Origin: Nematostella vectensis
Taxonomy: Eukaryota > Cnidaria > Anthozoa > Actiniaria > Edwardsiidae
Direction: 5' to 3'
DNA length: 64,000 bases
Assembly (NCBI RefSeq): GCF_932526225.1
Contig: NC_064040.1
Coordinates: 3,507,681 to 3,571,680, forward strand
Positions 33,201 through 43,218 of this stretch are shown here, one piece after another. Under the pieces are notes generated by a model, which was not told the origin of the DNA, did no database searches, and was given only the letters and a program-made list of their open reading frames with translations. Numbering within the stretch: the stretch's first letter is position 1; every line of letters begins with the position of its first letter. The position numbers and the translations under genes were made by a program.

Positions 33201-36200
33201 GTTTATGAAAGCTGTACTGAATAGTTGTTCAAAAAAGCTAAAGAAAAGATATGAAATGAAATCCAGTTCACTTATTCCTAGGTGTACAATGTCAGTCAAA
33301 ATATTCAGGAGGATGACTTGCAACATCTTCAGGTCAGTTAAACCAGGTGTTATAATATTATACACAGTATACCTGTTATGTCATAGAGATGTGCACTCTT
33401 AGCATAGGAAACTCATGTTTGAGCTCAGACACCTCCGCAGCAACTGCAGGGGCAGGAAATTTGCTCCATTTGTCGGTGTATTTTATCTAATGTGTTTCAT
33501 AAAATTGCAGCTCTTCACAGAATATGGTAAACTGGCCATGGAAAACAATGAAATCAAGCCATTCCAGGTAAACAATGAAATCAAGCCATTCCAGTTAAAC
33601 AATGAAATCAAGCCATTCCAGGTAAACAATGAAATCAAGCCATTCCAGGAAAACAAGGAAATCAAGCCATTCCAGGTAAACAATGAAATCTAGCCATTCC
33701 AGGTAAACAATGAAATCAAGCCATTCCAGGTAAACAATGAAATCAAGCCATTCCAGGTAAACAATGAAATCAAGCCATTCCAGGGAAACAATGAAATCAA
33801 GCCATTCCAGGTAAACAATGAAATCAAGCCATTCCAGGGAAACAATAAAATCAAGCCATTCCAGGTAAACAATTAAATCAAGCCATTCCAGGTAAACAAT
33901 GAAATCCTGCCATTCCAGGTAAACAATGAAATCTAGCCATTCCAGGTAAACAATGAAATCTAGCCATTCCAGGTAAACAATGAAATCAAGCCATTCCAGG
34001 GAAACAATGAAATCAAGCCATTCCAGGTAAACAATGAAATCAAGCCATTCCAGGTAAACAATGAAATCAAGCCATTCCAGGTAAACAATGAAATCAAGCC
34101 ATTTCAGGTAAACAATAAAATCAAGCCATTCCAGGTAGGTCATGCATCCTGTTATCCATATTCCGTGTTCCCTAAAAGTCGTAGCTACTAGCGATCAACT
34201 TGTTTGTCACTATTACATGTTGTTTATAAAATACAACCTGCAAGTTTTGTTTTAGCAAGTCACGAGCTTTCCATTATCAAGGTGCGAGCAGGAGTTCTGA
34301 GACTGTGTTACAATGATTATCTCAGCAGTACCATGTTATTGGACATTCTGTTTTATATTCTTTGCCGCAGCGTTTGCTGTTTCTGGTCCGTGACTGGAGC
34401 TTTCCATATGAGGCAAATTACGGCGAGGCAGGTGGTAGCCAGATACTTGAGCGCAGGCTCAAGACGACAGAGCGACAGCACTCTGAGCTGTTACAGGTGC
34501 GCAAGCACATCAAGGAGTGTTTTGAGAAGATTGGCTGTTTCCTCATGCCCCACCCTGGACTAAGGGTCGCTACCAACCCCACCTTTGATGGCCGACTTGT
34601 AGGTGGGTTTGCTTTTTTTTTTTCTATTTAAAATAGTGATAATAATATGATAGATTTCTGTGTTAAGTACCTGGTATTGCTTCCTCGCCCCCTTCCCAAC
34701 GACCTAAAAACTTCTAATCTGTAACCTGCCATGTGAAACAGTGCGTTTTCACTTTTTAAGATATTGACGATGAGTTCAAGGAAAATCTGCGAAAGCTGAT
34801 CCCATCACTGCTAGCTCCAGAGAACTTGGAATTGAAGGGAATCAATGGGGAGGAAGTGACCTGTAGAGGACTTTTAGAATACTTTAAGGTATACACATTT
34901 AAGCGAAATATGTGCCTTGAAATTGTTAGCTTTTGACACTTTACTAGATGCATTGAGGCATATCGAGCCTTGATGAAAAATTCACCATAACAATAACCTG
35001 CTACACACAATAATGTCCGGGAGCTTCTCGCTACCTAACTATCAATATTACCGTATGTGACTGCCCAATTGATGGGACAAGGGGCAATTAATTCATATAG
35101 TATTGTATTGAGGGTAGTATTGTTGCAATTCAACCTTGGCTGCAATAGATTAAACTATTATAATATACTATTATTATCGATAAGTACTCAGGCTATACCT
35201 ATTCATCTTTGTCTTTGTTTCTAGGCTTATATGAAAATATTCCAGGGAGACGAGTTACCTCAGCCCAAGTCCATGCTTTTGGTAGGTACTTGTTAACTGT
35301 GCACTGCATAACAATGAATATAATTTGCTGAATAGTGGCCGGGCCCTTGATTGGTGATTGGCTGATTTGTTGGTTGTAATTGCAATTGTGTTATTTGCAG
35401 GCAACAGCAGAAGCGAACAACCTGGCGGCCTTGGCTACTGCTAAAGATACCTACAGCAAAGCCATGGAGTCTGTAAGGCCCTTACACGTCATTTTATAGA
35501 ACCGGCAACACCTAGCAAAAATGTTATTGCAGTACTAACATGGCTGCATGCGAACCGTTTTGTATTACCCTGCGCTCATTATATTCCAAAATGCATCTAC
35601 CAATAAATTGGAACCTCTCGCGTGCGTTATTCTGGCTAGCTATAATAGTTATCCCTGTGTTATCATCTTTAAGGTTGTTGGCGGAGACATGCCATACCTC
35701 TCACCTAATGAACTGGAGCGCAAGCACCTCGAGACCCGCGACTCCGCCCTGTCGCACTTCCACGGCACCCGCAAGATGGGCGGCAAGGAGTTCAGCGAGA
35801 AATACGTGGAGCAGCTACTCAAGGAGATCGACGAGACTTTCGAGAACTTCGTCAAGCTTAATGACAGCAAGAACATCTTCAACGCCGCGAGGACGCCTGC
35901 CGTGTTCTTCACCATCGTGGTGCTATCGTACATCTTGTCCAGCGTGTTCAACTCGATCGGCATTCTCTCGTTCACGCGCATGTGTAATCTCACCATCTGG
36001 ATGGGCTTGCTAGGGATTCTGGTCTGGTCGTATATCAGGTTCAGCGGCGAGTTCAGGGAGTTTGGCGCAAAGCTGGATCACCTGGCCGAGTTGATCTGGG
36101 ACGAGGTAAGAGAAGACAACACTTCACGACAATGTCTCATGTGTTTGTGTGTGTGCTTTTTGTTTGTTTGTTTTGTTGTTGTTTTTTTCTCACAATGCAC

Positions 36201-36343
36201 TTGACTCGGCAAAAGAGACCCCGCTTTTGCCGACCTGTTTCGTCGACGCTTAAAGACGTCCACGTTTGCAGGAACTAGGCGATGTCTTGTTTTACCACAG
36301 GTACCCCAAGCCCGCAGTGTGCGATCACGCTACGTTGACTTAG
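18270..36343 (+). CDS. ATL: atlastin, ER-shaping dynamin-like GTPase, 11 coding exons
   Basis: Atlastins fuse tubular ER membranes. Exons: 18270-18509, 32187-32324, 32761-32865, 33282-33332, 33511-33567, 34371-34602, 34761-34888, 35225-35281, 35401-35472, 35674-36105 and, tentatively, 36272-36343. All edges are AG/GT and phases agree; the sum is 1584 nt (527 codons), against 541-558 in known atlastins. Motifs: P-loop [19 protein letters not shown] (exon 1), [15 protein letters not shown] (exon 2), [11 protein letters not shown] (exon 3), [10 protein letters not shown] and [10 protein letters not shown] (exon 6), then the helical middle domain. Exon 10 holds two membrane segments around [15 protein letters not shown] and [13 protein letters not shown]. 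The last exon is least certain: it could instead start at 36301 after TTTTACCACAG and end at 36423. Intron 1 is about 13.7 kb. Three splice borders (exons 2, 3 and 5) are tandemly amplified in the neighbouring introns. Confidence 0.93.
18510..19378. other. atlastin intron 1, proximal part
   Basis: AT-rich intron sequence between exon 1 and the 32-bp array. No nested exon or structured element was recognised. Confidence 0.5.
19379..22069. repeat. 32-bp minisatellite array in atlastin intron 1
   Basis: About 84 copies of a 32-bp unit (CACATGGACACCCCATCTCT followed by CCCCACCCTTTG). Variants include CTCATCCATCC, CCCTATCTCC and CTCATCTCC, and they recur in blocks. The period is not a multiple of three and the sequence has few stops, so long repetitive open frames appear in several frames on both strands. 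They are artefacts of the repeat, not genes. Confidence 0.97.
22070..22115. repeat. single diverged copy of the 42-bp unit
   Basis: Directly after the 32-bp array stands TATTATCCACCTATAGGACT followed by CATTTCATCATTGGCTATTATATA. This is one diverged copy of the 42-bp unit that forms the big array 3.7 kb downstream. Confidence 0.75.
22116..24762. other. atlastin intron 1, middle part
   Basis: AT-rich intronic sequence. An imperfect hairpin lies at about 23068-23172 (AGTTTGTCTACCACGT and its near complement around CCCATATTTAG). A short minus-strand stretch at about 24640-24740 reads [14 protein letters not shown] and ends in a GTTG|GTGAGT-like donor, so it may be a further exon of the small antisense gene. 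Otherwise nothing is recognised. Confidence 0.4.
24763..25404 (-). CDS. small basic repeat protein, antisense in atlastin intron 1
   Basis: A two-exon minus-strand gene model. Exon 1 is 25374-25404, starting [10 protein letters not shown] and ending G|GTAAGT. Exon 2 is 24763-25046, starting after CTATAATAG. Together they give 315 nt, 104 residues plus stop, in phase. The body consists of about four repeats of roughly 17 residues on the pattern [10 protein letters not shown]..., including [34 protein letters not shown] and [12 protein letters not shown]. They are strongly basic and likely helical, and recall nucleic-acid-binding basic-repeat proteins, but no family is assigned. The arginine-rich stretch at about 24640-24740 suggests an alternative or additional 3' exon. 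The gene lies inside atlastin intron 1, on the opposite strand. Confidence 0.55.
25795..32206. repeat. 42-bp array built from the atlastin exon-2 acceptor
   Basis: About 150 copies of a 42-bp unit over 6.4 kb. Each unit contains CCACCTATAGGACTCATGTG then ATGATTGGCT. The last copy is the real 3' splice site of atlastin exon 2 (CTATAG|GAC at 32186/32187) and the first 20 coding bases of that exon (GACTCATGTGATGATTGGCT). Variants at the AG are CTATTGGAC and CTATATGAC, which lose it, so only part of the units are potential acceptors. One reading frame is open through most of the array because 42 is a multiple of three. In the atlastin frame the TAG of each CTATAG is an in-frame stop. Confidence 0.93.
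32819..33146. repeat. four 82-bp units copying the exon-3 end and donor
   Basis: Exactly four units of 82 bp. The first spans the last 47 bases of atlastin exon 3, its donor CAG|GTGAGG (GT at 32866) and 35 bases of intron. The next three repeat this, with donor copies at 32948, 33030 and 33112. Differences are few (CATATTTG in unit 2, TATAATGACC in unit 4). Because 82 is not a multiple of three, use of donor copies 2 or 3 would shift the frame. Confidence 0.95.
33544..34137. repeat. 27-bp array copying the exon-5 end and donor
   Basis: About 22 copies of a 27-bp unit: GTAAACAATG then AAATCAAGCCATTCCAG. The first copy is the real 3' end of atlastin exon 5 (residues NNEIKPFQ) with donor CAG|GTAAAC (GT at 33568). 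Many later units keep a perfect CAG|GTAAAC; others are changed (CAGTTAAAC, CAGGAAAAC, CAGGGAAAC). The array ends at CAG|GTAGGT (34135-34140), another donor-like site. In the atlastin frame it stays open up to a TAG at 33691-33693. Confidence 0.95.
34193..34290. mobile_element. fragment related to the RAB4 intron-2 element
   Basis: GATCAACTTG...TGTTTATAAAATACAACC, TTTAGCAAGTCACGAGCTTT and CAAGGTGCGAGCAGG parallel the sequence at about 17020-17112 inside the 2.2-kb inverted-repeat element. It is diverged, and the ends cannot be placed. Confidence 0.5.
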
Positions 36344-37018
36344 TTTGTATTCTCTCTAGTCTGAATAAGATTAAGATAACAGAATTGTTATCGATGGCCA
36401 GTAGAATGAACGCCTTATTTTAACACCAACGTAGCGTGATAACACAATGTCAGCTTGGGGTATGTGTTGTATTACCAGCTCGTTTTTGCATACTCTGCTA
36501 TCGCTATCGTATTTAGGTGCGCATGTCACTAACAAACTATACTGCTGATCCACAGCTATTCATTCCTATGTATAATGCCGCTCTGCGAAAAGGAACAAGT
36601 GCAGTAGTGGCGTCGACGGCACGGCTCCAAAAGAAAAAGAACAAATGATCAGCTCTCCACCTATAGATTGTAAATAAGAATGTCAATAACACTGCAGTTA
36701 TATGAACTCGGTATTTATGAATTCGGTGCCCGTCTCGCACTTGTACAAGGCCCAATACGCCACGAGTGATGCCTACTGAAACAATGCCGATACTTGAACG
36801 AAAAGATTGCCAAGAGGCCCTCCCAAGGCATCCCGAGCTGATGTCACGCAATGCCAATAACGCGTCGCTTGGCATCACCCGCCAATGAATCAATGCCAAA
36901 TGACTTTAGAATAGATGGGGAGGGGGGGGGGAAGTTTCTGATAATTTTTGTTTTGGTGGAGGACCGCCCCATTCTAGTCTGCGTCCAAGAGGCTGAGAAA
37001 AGGAACCCGCACGCAGCT
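36344..37018. other. downstream of atlastin, nothing recognised
   Basis: Probably atlastin 3' untranslated and intergenic sequence. The open frames here show no recognisable domain. Confidence 0.4.
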
Positions 37019-37139
37019 GGGGCCGGTTCCTAGAAAGCAGGTTAGCTCAAACCCAGGGATAAATATCTCGAAATGTTATTGGGTTAAAAGGGCATTCATC
37101 CCTGGGTTAGCGATAACCTGCTTTCTAAGAACCGGGCCC
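37019..37139. mobile_element. small foldback MITE, copy 2
   Basis: About 121 bp. The left end GGCCGGTTCCTAGAAAGCAG and the right end, complement of GGCCCGGTTCTTAGAAAGCA, are inverted, with GGTTAGC/GCTAACC and CCCAGGGAT inside. Same family as 10516-10642. Confidence 0.8.
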
Positions 37140-37774
37140 GTTGAAGGAAAAATCTGTTTTGTTCCCCCTTCACCACATCTTGGGCGGCTAAATCGCTCAT
37201 CGCCTTTTGCGCTCGTTAAAAAGGCTACCAGCATTCATCCTAAGCATCAATCCTTGATTATTATTTTTTCTTTAATTGGATGCCCTGCCCAAAAGAAAGC
37301 GTTTGATTGGTAAAGACCACATTAATATAAAAGAAGGAAGTACAAAAATTTAAAAAAGAAAAAGCCAAATATAACAAAATTGACGAAAATAAGTTGCCGA
37401 CCCAACCCAGTTGAAGATTCCAGGATGCCTGTGTATTGACGTTATTATGTTTTTGTGAAGAAATTTGATCGCACCAGCAAGGATTGTTATTTTGCTTGTT
37501 ACCAGCACCAGGCAATTTTCCTTACCCTGAGTACTTATTATAAGCCTCGTTTGCTACGAGCTTGTGGCCGAAATTGCGAATACTCCCTCTTGTAGATTAT
37601 ATTATTTATGAAAATAAAATAATTAGTTTTGATCAATGTGATTTAGATTGTTTCTCAATTACTTTATATCAAATTATCGTCCCTCCACTAGTGCGTGATA
37701 CTGAATATCTATGATACTATTAATAACGGTCTGTCCTTCATCAACCATCGTAAAAAAAAAATGTTAGGCATTTA
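37140..37774. other. host intergenic sequence, nothing recognised
   Basis: AT-rich. No exon, RNA gene or repeat structure that can be supported. Confidence 0.45.
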
Positions 37775-39040
37775 ACCCCCTTAACCTGCCCTCCCCTAGT
37801 GCGTAACACACCGTAACCTCCCCGCTCCCCCAGTGAGTCATACACCGTCACCTACCCTCCCCTAGTGCGTAACAAACCGTAACCTACCCTCTCCCCCAGT
37901 GAGTCATACACCGTAACCTACCCTCCCCTAGTGCGTAACACACCGTAACCTACCCTCTCCCCCAGTGAGTCATACACCGTAACCTGCCCTCTCCCCCAGT
38001 GAGTCATACACCGTCACCTACCCTCCCCTAGTGCGTAACAAACCGTAACCTACCCTCTCCCCCAGTGAGTCATACACCGTAACCTACCCTCCCCTAGTGC
38101 GTAACACACCGTAACCTGCCCTCTCCCCAGTGCGCAATGCACCATAACCTACCCTCCCCTAGTGCGTAACACACCGTAACCTACCCTCCCCTAGTGCGTA
38201 ACACACCGTAACCTCCCCTCTCCCCCAGTGAGTCATACACCATAACCTGCCCTCCCCCAGTGCGTAACACATCGTAACCTCCCCTCTCCCCCAGTGAGTC
38301 ATACACCGTCACCTACCCTCCCCTACTGCGTAACACATCGTAACCTCCCCTCTCCCCCAGTGAGTCATACACCGTCACCTACCCTCCCCTACTGCGTAAC
38401 ACATCGTAACCTCCCCTCTCCCCCAGTGAGTCATACACCGTCACCTACCCTCCCCTACTGCGTAACACATCGTAACCTCCCCTCTCCCCCAGTGAGTCAT
38501 ACACCGTCACCTACCCTCCCCTACTGCGTAACACATCGTAACCTCCCCTCTCCCCCAGTGAGTCACACACCGTCACCTACCCTCCCCTACTGCGTAACAC
38601 ACCGTAACCTCCCCTCTCCCCCAGTGAGTCATACACCATAACCTGCCCTCCCCCAGTGCGTAACACATCGTAACCTGCCCACTCCCCCAGTGAGTCGTAC
38701 ACCATAACCTACCCTCCCCTAGTGCGTAACACACCGTAACCTCCCCTCTCCCCCAGTGAGTCATGCACCGTAACCTACCCTCCCCTAGTGCGTAACACAC
38801 CGTAACCTCCCCTCTCCCCCAGTGAGTCATACATCATAACCTACCCCCCCCTACTGCATAAATACACCGTAACCTGCCCTCCCCTACTGCGTAACACACC
38901 GTAACCTGCCCTCTCCCCCAGTGAGTCATACACCGTCACCTACCCTCCCCTACTGCGTAACACACCGTAACCTGCCCTCTCCCCAGTGAGTCATACACCA
39001 TAACCTTCCCTCCCCCAGTGCGCAATGCACCATAACCCCA
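37775..39040. repeat. composite minisatellite of about 64 bp
   Basis: Alternating half-units CCCTAGTGCGTAACACACCG TAACCTACCCT and CTCCCCCAGTGAGTCATACA CCGTCACCTACCCT form a unit of about 64 bp over 1.26 kb, with half-units sometimes doubled. A homogeneous stretch at about 38290-38600 uses CTACTGCG and ACATCG variants. The open frames through it are repeat artefacts. Confidence 0.92.
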
Positions 39041-39490
39041 CCACCCCTCCGTTTGCAGCTCAGGTTACTTATTTCAATTTCAATGTTTACTGTAAACCAT
39101 GACACACACAACGTAACGTGCACCACTATAGGCGAATAGGCATATTTACAATATTAACAAAAAATGTTCGCAAGTGCCGAATTCTATATCTTCTATACGA
39201 TGAGAACGATAAAAACTATAAAAAAGAAATTCCAGTAAGCTATCCCGGGTACAAGTTTCTTTTTCAACGTCCGTCAGTTCATTATTTATTCGTAATTTAA
39301 TCAGCAATAAGCAAGTCTTTTCTAGAGTTCATTTCTAGAGTTCATTTTCTACATACGACAGCTAAGACTTTTTACTGCCAGAGACAAGAGACAAGTCCTT
39401 TCTAGAGTTCATTTCTACCTCCTTTTGACATAGGACAACCAAGAAACTAAAATTAATGCCGTTTTTCTTCCATTTGTTCGTCTTCCATGT
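39041..39490. other. short intergenic stretch with small direct repeats
   Basis: TCTAGAGTTCATTTCTA occurs at about 39321-39337, again at once, and at about 39402-39418. It presumably contains the 3' untranslated region of the ARF-type gene on the minus strand. Nothing else is recognised. Confidence 0.4.
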
Positions 39491-41197
<1,707 letters not shown>

Positions 41198-41518
41198 ACA
41201 CAGGCAGCCCAAGGCTACTGTCAGTGGTTTATAAAGGAATGTATGGGGGAATTTATATGTTAGCAAAAAAAAAATACTTTACCGACGTGAAAAATAAAAC
41301 TTTAGACCATGTAATATTGTGTTTGAGTATTCCTTTATTTCAGTTTTGCCGGATAGAATGTCAGTAGAGCGAGTTTGAAGCCCGCCACTAATTGTGTTTC
41401 TTACTGTATATGACATGGTCTAAAGTTTTATTTTTCACGATAAATATTTTGCTAACATATAAATTTCCCCATACATTCCTTTATAAACCACTGACAGTAG
41501 CCTTGGGCTGCCTGTGGG
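41198..41518. mobile_element. 320-bp foldback element
   Basis: Two long inverted arms: 41198-41320 begins ACAGGCAGCCCAAGGCTACT, and 41405-41517 ends with its complement AGTAGCCTTGGGCTGCCTGT. The arms also share GGTTTATAAAGGAATGTATG and AAAACTTTAGACCATG. The 85-bp centre is unique. No coding capacity. Confidence 0.8.
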
Positions 41519-41699
41519 TTATCAAGTCAAAAAGATATGCTAATAGAGATGGACAATAGGCAACCCGAACCCAAAAAAATACGAAGTAATCTTTGAGGAT
41601 TCAAGGAATAAGAAATTTACGTCGAAGACTACTTCACAAATTTTAAATTGCTTTAGACTGTAAGTGCGCAGAAGAACTAAGCCGAGTGAAACTCAAAAA

Positions 41700-42186
41700 A
41701 AGGCTCTTTGCTCACCCCACTACAAGGCTTTTTGCTAACCCCACTACAAGGCTCTTTGCTTACCCCACTACAAGGCTTTTTGATCACCCCACTACAAGGC
41801 TCTTTGGTCACCCCACTACAAGGCTTTTTGCTCACCCCACTACAAGGCTCTTTGCTCACCACTACAAGGCTCTTTGCTCACCCCACTACAAGGCTCTTTG
41901 CTCACCCCACTACAAGGCTCTTTGCTTACCCCACTACAAGGCTTTTTGCTCACCCCACTACAAGGCTTTTTGCTCACCCCACTACAAGGCTTTTTGCTCA
42001 CCCCACTACAAGTCTCTTTGGTCACCCCACTACAAGGCTTTTTGATCACCCCACTACAAGGCTTTTTGCTAACCCCACTACAAGGCTCTTTGCTTACCCC
42101 ACTACAAGGCTTTTTGATCACCCCACTACAAGGCTTTTTAATCACCCCACTACAAGGCTTTTTGATCACCCCACTACAAGGCTCTA
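41700..42186. repeat. 24-bp minisatellite array beside the Polinton
   Basis: About 20 copies of a 24-bp unit (CCCCACTACAAGGCTCTTTG then CTCA) with variants TTTTTG, GGTCA, GATCA and GCTAA. One unit is shortened to CTCACCACTAC at about 41857. The period is a multiple of three, so long open frames run through it on both strands; these are artefacts. The array stops five bases before the deleted Polinton copy. Confidence 0.93.
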
Positions 42187-42191
42187 TTATT

Positions 42192-42881
42192 GTAGTATGA
42201 TGGGCCGGGCCAGGCGACATATGGGGTCTAACGCGCATGCGCAGGGGTATGACGTCACCAAAAGCAACGAACCAATCAGGTGAATACAAGAACCAGGCGA
42301 CATAATAGCCGTAGGCTAGACGCTATGCGCAACCGAGCGTGGGCCAATAGCGGCGTTGGAATGCGGAACCCCGATCGAGCGTGGCGAAGCGTGAGGACTT
42401 ATCCGATAGAAAAAGGGCTAGCGATTGGTCGTGGCTGTAACGGTGGTTTTAATTGGTTGGTGTAGTGTATATAAAGTGAGTTTTGACTAGCGGTATTCAG
42501 TTCACGGAGAAAACGTTTAAAGTGGTGTACAACAAGCGGGTGAGAAGGGGAATGCACACGTACCCGTACGGTTACTACCTTTTGTAATTCTTGTCTGTGA
42601 ATAAAATAACGGTAATACCACGGTGTTTATGCGTCTTTGCTATAAATAAGGATAACCCTGTAGGGGTGGGCATCAGTTTGGACATGGGATGCTGCGGGGC
42701 AGAGCCTTTTCGTATGCGGTTTAATCTCCGGACCGCGTTGGAGCGACTACGGTGCATGTTCGTGTGCTGCGGGGGTCACCTGAACATCCAGGGCTCTCAG
42801 CTCGATGGTGGACCCTCCAAAGCCAAAAAAAGCGTTGAAAGGCGGGACTGGTTCGAGGAGAGGGCAAGTTCTGAAAGCGGC
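42192..42881 (+). mobile_element. internally deleted Polinton copy joined to the full element
   Basis: Bases 42192-42505 repeat the left end of the full element (TIR, TATA box and leader, equivalent to 42882-43195) with two visible differences (GCGGAACCCC for GCGGACCCCC; GGTATTCAG for GGTTTTCAG). Bases 42503-42881 then match 47271-47649, the end of polB, the intergenic region and the start of the integrase gene, and read as identical. The deletion (about 4.1 kb) has a 3-base overlap CAC at its join. The copy has no right TIR; it ends inside the integrase gene and the full element starts at the next base. Confidence 0.9.
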
Positions 42882-43086
42882 GTAGTATGATGGGCCGGGC
42901 CAGGCGACATATGGGGTCTAACGCGCATGCGCAGGGGTATGACGTCACCAAAAGCAACGAACCAATCAGGTGAATACAAGAACCAGGCGACATAATAGCC
43001 GTAGGCTAGACGCTATGCGCAACCGAGCGTGGGCCAATAGCGGCGTTGGAATGCGGACCCCCGATCGAGCGTGGCGAAGCGTGAGG
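42882..43086 (+). repeat. left terminal inverted repeat of the Polinton
   Basis: 205 bp starting GTAGTATGATGGGCCGGGCC and ending GCGAAGCGTGAGG. It contains palindromic GCGCATGCGC, a CRE-type TGACGTCA (42940-42947), and CCAAT motifs (ACCAATCAG, GCCAATAG). It matches 62502-62706 in inverted orientation with no difference seen. Confidence 0.95.
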
Positions 43087-43157
43087 ACTTATCCGATAGA
43101 AAAAGGGCTAGCGATTGGTCGTGGCTGTAACGGTGGTTTTAATTGGTTGGTGTAGTG

Positions 43158-43166
43158 TATATAAAG
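43158..43166 (+). promoter_or_regulatory. TATA box of the polB gene
   Basis: TATATAAAG lies 53 bases before the polB start codon, just inside the left TIR. The same box is preserved at 42468-42476 in the deleted copy. Confidence 0.7.
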
Positions 43167-43218
43167 TGAGTTTTGACTAGCGGTTTTCAGTTCACCTTCG
43201 GGTGCTTAAAAAAAGACT

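Noticed and set aside
33415-34143. Open frames of repeated NNEIKPFQ (plus) and EWLDFIVYL (minus)
   Set aside because: They translate the 27-bp splice-border array; only the first plus-strand unit is exon.
41686-42289. Open frames through the 24-bp array on both strands
   Set aside because: Period divisible by three and stop-poor; no start context or domain, and the frames run into the Polinton TIR.
42280-43155. Open frames in the TIR regions (for example 42280-42465 and 42970-43155)
   Set aside because: Same TIR sequence in two copies, differing only as the TIRs do; no protein features. They are non-coding terminal repeats.
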